From: Acidobacteriota bacterium
GTDB taxonomy: Bacteria; Acidobacteriota; Blastocatellia; Pyrinomonadales; Pyrinomonadaceae
DNA: 59,651 bases
Assembly (NCBI GenBank): GCA_025463125.1
Contig: JAOAPX010000137.1
Location: 1-59,651, forward strand
Reading direction: 5' to 3'
Shown here: in pieces, positions 35,698-44,560 of the stretch
Numbering within the stretch: position 1 is the stretch's first letter
Layout of the letters: the number at the start of each line of letters is the position of its first letter
Program-made: the position numbers and the translations under genes
Notes under the pieces: generated by a model
What the model was told of the DNA's origin: nothing
Seen by the model: the letters and a program-made list of their open reading frames with translations, nothing else
Databases searched by the model: none

Positions 35698-37101
35698 TTA
35701 GTAAATAGTAAAACTATACTGAACTTGTTTAGTCACAGTTGCCGCATTACCGTTAACCATTTGCGGCTCGAATCTGATCGAACGCGCCGCGGCGATTGCC
35801 TGTTCGGTCAAACCATAAGGCAAACCGCTAACCGGTGAAATGCTGCCGATTTGTCCTGAGGCAAGAAACGTTACGCGTAGAGTGACAACTCCCTGAACCT
35901 GATTTTGCCGAGCCGCATCCGTGTAATTTGCACGAGGCTTGGAAACAATTCTCATAGCTTGAGTAATTGCTGGTTTCTTAGGAGCTGCCGGAGGTGGTGG
36001 CGGCGGACCGCTTCCTCTTCCGTCACCATTGCCGTTGCCGTTACCATTGCCGTTACCGTTACCACTGCCCGAACCGATCCCGTTGCCTTCGCCGGTTCCG
36101 AGACCGCCGCCGACGCCCGTTCCGCGTCCGCTGCCGATTCCGCCGCCTGAGCCGGTTCCGTTAGACAGAGCCGATGAAAGCGAAGAAGGAATACCGGTGC
36201 GTTCTTCGGTAATTTCTCTTTTAATGTTTCCCTGCGTTTCCTGCTTTAATTTAAGCGTCGGATTCGTCAGCTGCGGGATATTTACATCCGGCGGAGTAAT
36301 CGGGTTTTCCGATTGTGGGGGAAGGCGTCCCTTCGAAGCTTCCTGCTGTTCTTCTTTTCCGCCGCCGCCGCCGCCGCCGCCTTTATCTTCATCTTTCTTC
36401 GGCGGAGGTTCGGTTTCTATCGGCGGAGGTTCTACCGAAGCGATCAAAGCTGACAAAGTGCCGTCGTCACCGATCGAGCCGACGAGTAAATCTTTATTGA
36501 AAAGCGAATAAATCGTGCTGCCGACCGCGAGCGAAACCATTAAAAACAAAGAACCGAAAAGAAGCGTGTTTCTTTGCTTAACGTTTTTCTCTTCGATAAC
36601 GGTTATATGAAATCCGTCATCGATAAAAGGCGTCGGCGATTCCGAATGTTTGAAATTGTTCAAGGTATCCTGCTTGCCGTTGCTTCCGTTATTGCCACTG
36701 CCGTTTGAGTTGTTTGAAGCGGCTGCGGCGCTTGCCGCGAAAGTTTTCGGCGGCTCAGCAACCGGCGTTTCCGCTTTTTCGGTATTTACAACAGGCTGAG
36801 TAACTTCAGCTTTCGGCGTCTCGACGTTTTTTGTTTCAACCGGAACTGCGGCAGGCTCGCCTGCAATCGAATGCGCGACAACTGCCGGCGCGGCTTTCAC
36901 CGTCTCGGCTGGAGAAGTTTTTTCTTCAATCTCTGTGCTTGCCGGAGCGGTTTCGGCTGGTGCCGATTCCATAACTCCTTTATTTCCGCTGACCGGATTC
37001 ATTTCAAACGCCTGTAACTTTCCTCCGCAATTCGGGCAAAAGCCGAACTTTTCAGCAAAGCTTTCTTCACACGAGTCACAAAACTTAACTATTTTTGCCA
37101 T
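35698..37101 (-). CDS. TonB-family protein with N-terminal zinc ribbon
   Basis: The 467-residue protein begins with a zinc ribbon, FCDSCEESF and FCPNCGGK (two C-x2-C pairs). A Pro/Ala/Thr/Val-rich linker follows, then one membrane helix (about residues 188-205), a Gly/Lys stretch, a low-complexity (GN)n run near 345-365 and a Pro-run. The C-terminal TonB domain (about 380-467) has ANYTDAARQNQVQGVVTLRV and ARSIRFEPQMVNG. TonB proteins carry proton-motive energy to outer membrane receptors. The zinc ribbon should be on the cytoplasmic side. No ExbB/ExbD genes are near, so the partner is encoded elsewhere. Confidence 0.87.
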   Translation of the reverse strand: MAKIVKFCDSCEESFAEKFGFCPNCGGKLQAFEMNPVSGNKGVMESAPAETAPASTEIEEKTSPAETVKAAPAVVAHSIAGEPAAVPVETKNVETPKAEVTQPVVNTEKAETPVAEPPKTFAASAAAASNNSNGSGNNGSNGKQDTLNNFKHSESPTPFIDDGFHITVIEEKNVKQRNTLLFGSLFLMVSLAVGSTIYSLFNKDLLVGSIGDDGTLSALIASVEPPPIETEPPPKKDEDKGGGGGGGGKEEQQEASKGRLPPQSENPITPPDVNIPQLTNPTLKLKQETQGNIKREITEERTGIPSSLSSALSNGTGSGGGIGSGRGTGVGGGLGTGEGNGIGSGSGNGNGNGNGNGNGDGRGSGPPPPPPAAPKKPAITQAMRIVSKPRANYTDAARQNQVQGVVTLRVTFLASGQIGSISPVSGLPYGLTEQAIAAARSIRFEPQMVNGNAATVTKQVQYSFTIY

Positions 37102-37430
37102 TTTTCGAGCCTCTCAATACTGCTGTGGTTTACTTGAAATTCACAGAAATAATTTTTGATTATACCTTGTTTTTTCTAGATGTTAAGCTTAATCTGAAAA
37201 AATTTACCACCCAAAATACAAGTTTCGCTTAACAAATTATAGGATTCGACAAAACCATAGATGCTTAATCAAGTTGACGCGATGCCTGTTGAGAACTAAA
37301 ATTTTCTTTTGCGCGCCATCGAGAAAACCTTTTTATTTTCCTGTATTGACAACAGTTTTTCGCAAAGCTGCAACTAATAGAAGATTCCTTAATCTTTTCG
37401 ATTTACATTCGATTTATAGATTTATATACG
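37102..37430. other. 329-bp divergent promoter region
   Basis: The region separates the TonB gene (minus) from the M16-like gene (plus). It is AT-rich, with no open frame of note. A short AAGATT...AATCTT stem lies near 37,382-37,398. Promoters for both directions are expected, but no strong pair is visible. Confidence 0.45.
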
Positions 37431-38753
37431 ATGAAAAACAGATCAAATTTTAAAATACTTTCGGCTTTGTTTCTGCTTGCGACAATGACCGTGCTTTCCG
37501 TTTACGCTCAAGCGCAAAACTTTTCGAATCCGCGCCAGGAAAAACTTCTCAACGGCTTAAAGGTCTTAATGTGGAACGACCCGAAAGCCGAAAAGGTTTC
37601 GGTAAAAATTCGCGTTCACAGCGGTTCGTCGTTTGACCCGCAGGGAAAGGAAGGCGTTATGCAGTTGCTTGCCGACAATATTTTTCCGAGCGATTCGGTC
37701 AGGGAATTTTTTACAGAGGATTTGGGCGGCGGCATCGAGATCACGACCAATCACGACTACATACAGATTACCGCGACGGCGAAAAACGAAGAGTTTTTAA
37801 CGATGCTCGAAACTCTTGCCAACGCCGTTTCGAAACCGACGATTGATAAAGAAACGACCGCAAAGCTGCGCGACGCGAGATTGGAAAAAGCAAAGGAGCT
37901 CGAAAAAGATCCGGCTTATGTCGCCGATCAAGCCGCCGCGCGGCGGCTTTTCGGAACTTTCCCGTACGGCAGACCGGTATACGGAACGACCGAAACTCTC
38001 CGGAAAATCGACTACGCAGATTTAATTTTCGCTAAAGATCGGTTTTTCACCGCCGACAATGCGACGATCACTATACACGGAAACGTTAAATCCGATCTGG
38101 CTTTTCGCGCCGCGCGCCGTTTTTTCGGTGCCTGGGCAAAATCGGAAAACCGCGTGCCTTCATCGTTCACGCAGCCCGTTGAACCTGACACGAAACCTTT
38201 CGGCATCAAGCTTTCGACCGCCGGCAATTCGGAAATCCGCTACGCTTTGCGCGGTTTAGCGCGAAACGATAAAGATTACGCGGCTTCGGAAATTTTGACC
38301 GTAATCTTAAAATCAAGACTGCAAAATCTTATTCCGAACGAATACGGCACAAATTTTCAGGTTCGTCACGACGCGCATATCTTGCCGGGATTAATGATTT
38401 TGGGGTATACGTCGCAGCCGGTACCGGTTATCACCGCCTCCAGCAGCAGCGGAACCACGCACGAGAATCTACCGAACAATGCCGCGTCACTGCTTCTGGC
38501 GAAGAACGTCACCAAAGAAGAATTCGACAAGGCTAAAGCCGAGGTTTTATCCGGGATTAAAAATAAACCGGTCAGCGATTGGTGGCTCGACGCCGATACG
38601 TTCAGGCTCGTTTCCGTTCAGGATGAGTTACAATCTTTTGAAACCGTAACTCCTACGGACGTTCAGCGCGTCGCGGAAAAATTAGCGAAAAATCCGGTTG
38701 TCCGGTTGTCTGTAATGCAAACCGGTGAAAACGCGGCGGCTACTAAAAATTAA
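37431..38753 (+). CDS. M16-like peptidase homologue lacking the zinc motif
   Basis: The 440-residue protein has a signal peptide (core ILSALFLLATMTVLSVYA). The mature part follows the M16 (insulinase/pitrilysin) fold: LLNGLKVLMWNDPKAEKVSV, and a later FGTFPYGRPVYGTTETL and FTADNATITIHGNVKSDLAF. The HxxEH site is lost: the aligned segment EGVMQLLADNIF (74-85) has Gln, Ala and Asp where His, Glu and His should be. It should therefore be a non-catalytic member, possibly pairing with an active M16 subunit. It overlaps ubiE by one base. Confidence 0.85.
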   Translation: MKNRSNFKILSALFLLATMTVLSVYAQAQNFSNPRQEKLLNGLKVLMWNDPKAEKVSVKIRVHSGSSFDPQGKEGVMQLLADNIFPSDSVREFFTEDLGGGIEITTNHDYIQITATAKNEEFLTMLETLANAVSKPTIDKETTAKLRDARLEKAKELEKDPAYVADQAAARRLFGTFPYGRPVYGTTETLRKIDYADLIFAKDRFFTADNATITIHGNVKSDLAFRAARRFFGAWAKSENRVPSSFTQPVEPDTKPFGIKLSTAGNSEIRYALRGLARNDKDYAASEILTVILKSRLQNLIPNEYGTNFQVRHDAHILPGLMILGYTSQPVPVITASSSSGTTHENLPNNAASLLLAKNVTKEEFDKAKAEVLSGIKNKPVSDWWLDADTFRLVSVQDELQSFETVTPTDVQRVAEKLAKNPVVRLSVMQTGENAAATKN

Positions 38754-39478
38754 TGTCAAACGAAAGAACAGCCAATGAAATCGCGCATGCCAAAGCCGTG
38801 CGCGAAATGTTTTCCGGCATCGCTCGAAAATACGATTTTCTGAACCATTTTCTCTCGGTCAACACCGATAAGCGCTGGCGTCGATTAGTGCGCGGAAAGC
38901 TCGAAGACGTTTTGAGCCGAAAAGACGCGCTGGTTTTAGATGTCGCCTGCGGAACCGGAGATTTATCGCTCGAGCTGCAAAAAAACGCGAAAGCGAAAGT
39001 TATCGGCACGGATTTCTGCCGCCCGATGCTCGCCATCGCCCGCGATAAAAACGGCAAACACAACGAGCGAATTCCCTATGTCGAAGCCGACGGAATGAAT
39101 CTTTCGTTTGCCGACGCGAGCTTCGATGCCGTGACGATCGCTTTCGGTCTGCGAAATTTTTCCAACTGGCAGGACGGCTTAAAAGAGCTGCACAGAGTTT
39201 TGAAAAAAGACGGCAAGCTCGTGATTTTGGAATTTTCAACGCCGGTCGTTCCCGGTTTCAAACAAATTTTCAATCTTTATTTCACGCAAATTCTGCCGAG
39301 AATCGGCGGCGCGGTCAGCGGCTCGCGCGGCGCATACGAATATCTCCCCGATTCGGTTTCGCGCTTTCCAGACCAGAAAGGTTTAGCCGAAATGATGCGC
39401 AAAACCGGCTTTTCCACAGTCGAGTATAAAAATTTGACGGGCGGAATCGCCGCGGTTCACAGCGGAATAAAAAATTAA
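38753..39478 (+). CDS. ubiE: Demethylmenaquinone/ubiquinone methyltransferase UbiE/MenG
   Basis: This SAM-dependent C-methylase works in quinone synthesis; in this lineage menaquinone is the likely product, so menG would be the apt name. The 241 residues include FSGIARKYDFLNHFLSVNTD followed by the SAM motif VLDVACGTGDLSLEL. Family motifs GLRNFSNWQDGLKELHRVLK and YEYLPDSVSRFPDQKGLAEM are both complete. The ATG overlaps the stop of the M16-like gene. Confidence 0.94.
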   Translation: MSNERTANEIAHAKAVREMFSGIARKYDFLNHFLSVNTDKRWRRLVRGKLEDVLSRKDALVLDVACGTGDLSLELQKNAKAKVIGTDFCRPMLAIARDKNGKHNERIPYVEADGMNLSFADASFDAVTIAFGLRNFSNWQDGLKELHRVLKKDGKLVILEFSTPVVPGFKQIFNLYFTQILPRIGGAVSGSRGAYEYLPDSVSRFPDQKGLAEMMRKTGFSTVEYKNLTGGIAAVHSGIKN

Positions 39479-39532
39479 TTGTTTGTCAGCGATTCTTTTT
39501 CATTATAAAATTTCCCTGCTCGTGTCATTCCG

Positions 39533-40513
39533 ATGAAATATAAAATCTTAAATTTCGCCCGCCAGCTCGCTCTAACTCTGCTCGTCATCTGGACGGTGGT
39601 TTCGCTCGTAACGCTTTTGATCGAACTCGTTCCGGGCGACCCGGCGACGACGATTCTCGGCGAAACCGCTTCAATGGAGCAAATCGCCGATTTCAACCGC
39701 AAACACGGGCTCGACCGACCGGCTTTTTTCTTTTCCTACAATTCGGCGGAGGGTTTTGACTGGAACGGCGCTGATAATCGCTATGTCGATTACTGGCTCG
39801 GGCTTTTGCAGGGCGATTTGGGCACGTCCTTTCGCACGGATCGTCCTGTCCTGGATATGATCCTTGAGCGTTATCCTTCGACGATAATGCTCGCGATAGT
39901 TTCGATGATAATCGCCGTCTCGATCGCCATTCCGCTCGGCGTTCTCGCCGGAACCAATAAGAATACGCTGATCGATAATTTTTCTTCGTTCGTCGCGCTT
40001 CTGGGAATTTCCCTGCCGACGTTCGTTATCGGTCCGTTTCTCGTTTATTTGTTTGCGGTAAAATTTCAAATATTCGCGCCGACGGGCAGCGCAAATCCCG
40101 AAGATATTATTTTGCCCGCCGTAACACTGGGCGCGGCGCTTTCGGCGATTTTAACGAGAATGGTGCGCTCGTCGGTCATCGAAGAACTCGGTGAAGACTA
40201 CGTCCGAACCGCTCGCGCAAAAGGCTTGAGCGAGCGCAAAGTCGTTTACAAACACGTTTTGAAAAACGGTCTGATACCGGTCGTCACAATCTTAGGTTTG
40301 CAGCTCGGCGTTTTGCTTGCCGGCGCGATTATCACGGAAAAGATTTTTAACTGGCAAGGTTTGGGATTGCTGCTTTTAGACGACGGAATCGGCAAGCGCG
40401 ATTACCGTCTCGTACAAGGCTGCGTTCTGGTTATTTCAGTAACTTATATTCTGGCAAATTCGCTAACCGATTTAGTATATCGCTGGCTTGACCCGCGCAT
40501 CAGGCTTTCTTAG
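39533..40513 (+). CDS. ABC transporter permease, DppB/OppB type
   Basis: This is one of two inner membrane permeases for a peptide, nickel or related importer. The 326 residues hold six membrane helices. The N-terminal part has LVTLLIELVPGDPATTILGE, and the ATPase-contact EAA loop is LGEDYVRTARAKGLSERKVV followed by YKHVLKNGLIPVVT. The second permease gene (40993) follows but is split off by a four-helix-bundle gene of 348 bases. No substrate-binding protein gene is present. Confidence 0.92.
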   Translation: MKYKILNFARQLALTLLVIWTVVSLVTLLIELVPGDPATTILGETASMEQIADFNRKHGLDRPAFFFSYNSAEGFDWNGADNRYVDYWLGLLQGDLGTSFRTDRPVLDMILERYPSTIMLAIVSMIIAVSIAIPLGVLAGTNKNTLIDNFSSFVALLGISLPTFVIGPFLVYLFAVKFQIFAPTGSANPEDIILPAVTLGAALSAILTRMVRSSVIEELGEDYVRTARAKGLSERKVVYKHVLKNGLIPVVTILGLQLGVLLAGAIITEKIFNWQGLGLLLLDDGIGKRDYRLVQGCVLVISVTYILANSLTDLVYRWLDPRIRLS

Positions 40514-40563
40514 TGAAAAGTGAAAAACTAAAAACGAATAATTTGGTGTAAATACACCAACAA
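40514..40563. repeat. Left flank of the four-helix-bundle insertion
   Basis: The sequence after the dppB-type stop begins GTGAAAAGTGAAAAACTAAA and goes on to AACGAATAA. It resembles the reverse complement of the right flank at 40,960-40,990, as if both were ends of one inserted element. A GGTGTAAATACACC palindrome sits at 40,546-40,559 next to the gene start. Confidence 0.5.
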
Positions 40564-40911
40564 ATGAGTAAATCTATTCTTAAAGAAAAAAGCTATTCTT
40601 TTGCAATCAGAATTGTGAAACTCAATCAGTATTTATGCGAAGAAAGAAAAGAATTTATATTAAGCAAACAAATACTTCGTTCAGGTACTGCGGTTGGAGC
40701 GCTTATTCGTGAAGCGGAATTCGGGCAGTCTAAAGCTGATTTTAGAAACAAAATGTCAATTGCCTTAAAGGAAGCAAATGAACCCGATTACTGGCTCAAC
40801 CTGTTAAAAGATACAAATTATATCAATGAAAAAATGTTTCAAAGCATTTCAAATGATTGTACCGAATTAATTAAAATTTTAGTTTCGACCGTCAAAACAA
40901 CAAAACAGTGA
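40564..40911 (+). CDS. Four-helix-bundle protein (23S rRNA IVS / S23 family)
   Basis: The 115-residue helical protein has the family features FAIRIVKLNQYLCEERKEFI, then LSKQILRSGTAVGALIREAE and the segment ADFRNKMSIALKEANEPDYW. Such proteins are found in 23S rRNA intervening sequences and, on their own, in intergenic sites of many genomes. They are related to Avd of diversity-generating retroelements, but no reverse transcriptase is nearby. It interrupts two ABC permease genes. GTGAA-rich inverted repeats flank it. Its role is unknown. Confidence 0.9.
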   Translation: MSKSILKEKSYSFAIRIVKLNQYLCEERKEFILSKQILRSGTAVGALIREAEFGQSKADFRNKMSIALKEANEPDYWLNLLKDTNYINEKMFQSISNDCTELIKILVSTVKTTKQ

Positions 40912-40992
40912 ATAACTAATAACGAATGATGAAAAGTGAACATTAAAAATATTTTTCGTTATTCACTTTTCGTTATTCATTTTTCACTATTT
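40912..40992. repeat. Right flank of the four-helix-bundle insertion, with inverted repeats
   Basis: The sequence includes AACGAATGATGAAAAGTGAA and then the inverted run CGTTATTCACTTTTCGTTAT followed by TCATTTTTCAC. It can fold on itself around AAAATATTTTT. Translation through it in the frame of the next gene gives YSLFVIHFSLF, a repeat-derived peptide, so the true permease start is the later ATG at 40993. Confidence 0.55.
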
Positions 40993-41808
40993 ATGAACCG
41001 TTTAACTTACATCGGCATCAGCATTGCTGTTTTATTTATTCTTGTGGCTATTTTTGCGCCGTTTGTCGCGACTTATGACGTGACGGCGCAGAACCTGTCG
41101 ATGCGTTATATATCTCCTTCGGGCGAGCATTGGTTTGGAACCGACGCTCTCGGGCGCGACGTTTTTTCGCGCGTCGTTTACGGCGCTCGAATCTCGCTGC
41201 AGGTCGGCATTACGGTAGTCGTCGTTTCTACGGTTATCGGCACGTTTTTAGGCGCGCTTGCCGGTTTTTACGGCGGTTTTATCGATAAATTTTTATCCGG
41301 TTACGTTTTCAACGTCTTTCTCGCTTTTCCCGGTCTTTTATTAGCGATCGCGCTGGTTGCGTTCTTAGGCGCAGGGCTCGGCAAATTGATTCTCGCGCTC
41401 TGCATTATCGGCTGGGTCGGTTACGCCAGAGTGATTCGAGGACAGGTTTTAAAGGTTCGCGAATATGATTTTGTGCAGGCGGCGCGGGCGCTCGGCGCGA
41501 GCAATATGCGAATTTTATTCACGCATATTTTGCCGAACGCGATCCAGCCTTTGATCGTTCAGGCTAGCTTGGGAATGGCTGGCGCGGTTTTGTCCGAAGC
41601 CTCGCTTTCGTTTCTCGGTCTGGGAATTCCGCCGCCGGCGCCGAGCTGGGGAACGATGATCGAAGAAGCGCGCGGGCTCGATATTTTGTACAACGCGCCG
41701 CACGTATTGTTTTTTCCGGGCATCGCCATCGCGCTGACTGTCCTGGCATTTAACTTTATCGGCGACGGGCTGCGCGAATATCTCGACCCGAAACAGCGCA
41801 AACGCTAA
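40993..41808 (+). CDS. ABC transporter permease, DppC/OppC type
   Basis: This is the second permease of the importer. From ATG 40993 the protein has 271 residues, shorter than most DppC by a short N-terminus. Features are LTYIGISIAVLFILVAIFAP (first membrane helix), GEHWFGTDALGRDVFSRVVY, and the EAA loop YDFVQAARALGASNMRILFT. The last helices contain FLGLGIPPPAPSWGTMIEEA. An upstream ATG at 40936 would add 19 residues that only translate the repeat. The gene is 4 bases before an ABC ATPase gene. Confidence 0.92.
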   Translation: MNRLTYIGISIAVLFILVAIFAPFVATYDVTAQNLSMRYISPSGEHWFGTDALGRDVFSRVVYGARISLQVGITVVVVSTVIGTFLGALAGFYGGFIDKFLSGYVFNVFLAFPGLLLAIALVAFLGAGLGKLILALCIIGWVGYARVIRGQVLKVREYDFVQAARALGASNMRILFTHILPNAIQPLIVQASLGMAGAVLSEASLSFLGLGIPPPAPSWGTMIEEARGLDILYNAPHVLFFPGIAIALTVLAFNFIGDGLREYLDPKQRKR

Positions 41809-41812
41809 GCAG

Positions 41813-42784
41813 ATGACGGCAATTTCCATCAAGAATTTATCAAAAACTTATCCGCCGCCGTTTCCGCGCTTAAAGCGGGCTTTCAGATTGCCGGTCAAAC
41901 CGCCGGTCGAAGCTTTGAAAAACGTTTCATTCGAGATAAGCACGGGTGAAGTTTTCGGTTTGATCGGCAGAAACGGCGCTGGAAAAACGACTTTGTCAAA
42001 GATAATCGCGACGCTCGTGCAGCCGACAGGCGGCGAAGTTACGGTAAAAAGCTTCGATTCGGTAAAAGACGAAGTAAAAGTGCGTTCGCTGATCGGCTTG
42101 GCGACCGCCGAAGAACGCTCGTTTTACTGGCGTCTTTCGTGCGAGCGAAACCTTTTGTTTTTCGCGCGCCTTTACGGAATGCGCGATTCGGAAGCGAAAA
42201 GAAAAATCGGCGAGCTTTTTGAGAAGTTGAATTTAAGCGAGTTAGCCCGGCGGCGGTTTTCCGAGATTTCGACCGGGAACAAACAGAAGCTTGCCATCGC
42301 ACGCGCTCTTTTGCCCGATCCGCCCGTTCTTCTGCTCGATGAGCCGACGCGCTCGCTCGATCCGCTTGCCGCAAACGATTTGCGAAGTTTGATCGGTTCG
42401 CTCGAAAACGTTTCCATTCTTTTAACGTCGCATAATTTATCCGAAATCGAAGAGCTTTGCAGCCGCGTCGCGATTATCGCGAAAGGCGAGATTCGCGTCG
42501 TCGATACGCCGGAAAACCTGCGCCGGAATCACCGGCAAACTCAAAACGTAAAAATCCGCCTGTCAGGCTTAACGGAAAACGGTTTGCGCCTTTTAGCGTC
42601 ACGAATATTATCGGATTTTTCCGTCGCGAACGCCGGAAATTTTCTCGTTTTAAGCTTTTCGCGAAATGCCGACGACGAGCTTTTGGGCAAGGTCATCTAT
42701 AAATTATCGCAGGAAAATGCGATAATTTCCGATGTCGAAACAGAAAAATCGACGCTTTTGGATGTTTTGGAAAGCTACGAATGA
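41813..42784 (+). CDS. ABC transporter ATP-binding protein (CcmA-like)
   Basis: The 323-residue ATPase has Walker A GRNGAGKTT, signature ISTGNKQKLAIARAL, Walker B VLLLDEPTRSLDP and an H-loop LTSHNLSE, all intact. The ISTGNKQK signature and the C-terminal tail resemble CcmA/ABC-2 type exporter ATPases rather than OppD/OppF. It follows the DppBC-type permeases by 4 bases and overlaps pxpB by 4 bases. No ABC-2 permease gene is near, so its real partner is unclear. Confidence 0.88.
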   Translation: MTAISIKNLSKTYPPPFPRLKRAFRLPVKPPVEALKNVSFEISTGEVFGLIGRNGAGKTTLSKIIATLVQPTGGEVTVKSFDSVKDEVKVRSLIGLATAEERSFYWRLSCERNLLFFARLYGMRDSEAKRKIGELFEKLNLSELARRRFSEISTGNKQKLAIARALLPDPPVLLLDEPTRSLDPLAANDLRSLIGSLENVSILLTSHNLSEIEELCSRVAIIAKGEIRVVDTPENLRRNHRQTQNVKIRLSGLTENGLRLLASRILSDFSVANAGNFLVLSFSRNADDELLGKVIYKLSQENAIISDVETEKSTLLDVLESYE

Positions 42785-43467
42785 ACGGCAATCAAATAAA
42801 AATTTTCCCGCTCGGCGAAAACGCCTTGACGATAGAATTCGCCAACGAAATTTCGCCCGAAATCAACGATCGCGTAATCAATCTCGCGAATACTCTTAAA
42901 AGCCACAACTTCGAAGGCTTTATCGAGCTGGTTCCCGCTTACGTCTCTTTAACGGTTTTTTACGATGTTACAAGCGTCAGAAAAAACTTTCCCGCTCACG
43001 CGACCGCTTTCGACGCCGTTAAATCATTTATCAGCGAAGCGCTCGCGAATTTTAACGAAACCGCGAAAACAAAGCCCGAACCAATCGAAATTCCCGTTCG
43101 CTTCGGCGGAGAATCCGGACTTGATCTGGAATATGTCGCGGCGACGAATAATCTCAAACCGTCTGAAGTGATAGAAATCTTTACGGCGACGATTTACCGC
43201 GTTTATATGCTCGGATTTTTGCCCGGTTTCGCTTATATGGGCGAAGTTGACGGGCGAATCGCGACGCCGCGCAAATCTTCGCCGCGTTTGAAAACGCCGA
43301 AAGGCAGCGTCGGCATCGCGGGCAGACAAACCGGCGTTTACCCGCTCGAATCGCCGGGCGGCTGGCAAATTATCGGCACAACCGACATCGAGTTATTCAC
43401 GCCCGAAGCCGAAACTCCGACATTTTTTCAACCCGGAGATTTAGTAAAATTTTACCCGCAAAATTAA
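42781..43467 (+). CDS. pxpB: 5-oxoprolinase subunit PxpB (KipI family)
   Basis: PxpB works with PxpC and PxpA to open 5-oxoproline (pyroglutamate) to glutamate with ATP. The 228 residues include VRFGGESGLDLEYVAATNNL, the key RVYMLGFLPGFAYMGEVDGR and TPRKSSPRLKTPKGSVGIAG. It starts in an overlap with the ABC ATPase gene (ATGA) and ends on the first base of pxpC, so the three are one transcript and are co-translated. Confidence 0.94.
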   Translation: MNGNQIKIFPLGENALTIEFANEISPEINDRVINLANTLKSHNFEGFIELVPAYVSLTVFYDVTSVRKNFPAHATAFDAVKSFISEALANFNETAKTKPEPIEIPVRFGGESGLDLEYVAATNNLKPSEVIEIFTATIYRVYMLGFLPGFAYMGEVDGRIATPRKSSPRLKTPKGSVGIAGRQTGVYPLESPGGWQIIGTTDIELFTPEAETPTFFQPGDLVKFYPQN

Positions 43468-44429
43468 TGAGCATTACCATTGAAAAAGAAGGAATTCTGA
43501 CGACAATTCAGGATACGGGCAGAATCGGTTTCCGGCATTTAGGCATTAACCCAAACGGCGCGATGGATTTAGCCGCGGCTCGTTTAATCAACCTTTTGCT
43601 CGGCAATTACGAATCCGAAGCCGTTTTGGAGATGCATTTTCCGGCGCCGTGGATCGTCTTTGAACGCAGCGCCGTTTTCGCGCTCGGCGGCGCGAATTTC
43701 AACGCGGAATTAAACGGCGAACCGGTTGAAAACTGGAAGCCTTTTTACGCCGAAAGAGGCAGCCGTTTGAAATTTACCGGAAAATCCTTCGGGAACCGCG
43801 CGTATCTTACCGTTCAAGGCGGCTTTAAAATCGAAAAATGGCTCGGCAGCGCGAGCACAAACTTAACGGCGAAAACCGGCGGCGTTTCGGGCGGAAAATT
43901 GCTGAAAAACGATTCGCTGTTTTTCAATTCGGAAACCGGCTCTGCGCCTAAACGTTTTCATTACAAGGTTTCCGGCTCGCTAATTCCCTTTTACAGCCGT
44001 TTCCCGACTGTTCGCATTATTGCGGGCGCCGAACACGAGCTTTTAACCGCGGCAGGCGAACTTCTTCTTTCGCGGCAGGATTTCGTCGTTTCTCAAAATT
44101 CCGACCGCATGGGTTTTCGTCTGCAAGGCGAGCCGATTTTCCTGATTGATAAAAAAGAACTCGTTTCTTCAGCCGTCGATTTCGGCACGATCCAGCTTTT
44201 GCCCGACGGGCAGTTGATTATCTTAATGGCGGATCACCAGACTTCCGGCGGATACCCGCGCCTCGCTCACGTCGTAAAACAAGATTTGCCGCTGATCGCG
44301 CAGCTCGGCGCAAACGATAAAATCGCATTTCATTTGATTTCGCTCGAAGAAGCCGAAGATATTCAGATGCAATTTGAGAAAGACTTGCGGTTATTAAAAA
44401 TAGCTGTAAAGTATAGTCCGAATATTTAA
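43467..44429 (+). CDS. pxpC: 5-oxoprolinase subunit PxpC (KipA family)
   Basis: This is the biotin-dependent carboxylase-like partner of PxpB. The 320 residues include an N-terminal TTIQDTGRIGFRHLGINPNG and AMDLAAARLINLLLGNYESE. Later come QNSDRMGFRLQGEPI and LPDGQLIILMADHQTSGGYP, both characteristic. It overlaps pxpB by one base. The pxpA gene follows 131 bases later, where a TATAAT hexamer (44465-44470) may serve as a separate promoter. Confidence 0.94.
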   Translation: MSITIEKEGILTTIQDTGRIGFRHLGINPNGAMDLAAARLINLLLGNYESEAVLEMHFPAPWIVFERSAVFALGGANFNAELNGEPVENWKPFYAERGSRLKFTGKSFGNRAYLTVQGGFKIEKWLGSASTNLTAKTGGVSGGKLLKNDSLFFNSETGSAPKRFHYKVSGSLIPFYSRFPTVRIIAGAEHELLTAAGELLLSRQDFVVSQNSDRMGFRLQGEPIFLIDKKELVSSAVDFGTIQLLPDGQLIILMADHQTSGGYPRLAHVVKQDLPLIAQLGANDKIAFHLISLEEAEDIQMQFEKDLRLLKIAVKYSPNI

Positions 44430-44560
44430 CCGTAACCTGCCAGTGATTGCAATTTAAATCACGCTATAATCAAAATTTTCGATCTCAAAAACAAAATCGT
44501 TTTTTATAAAACTTTAAAAACTTTGAGACTTCTGCCTTTTTCGATAAACTTTTTTCAAAT

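Noticed and set aside
40564..40911. Diversity-generating retroelement accessory (Avd)
   Set aside because: The protein is of a related fold, but no reverse transcriptase or template/variable repeat is seen in the window.
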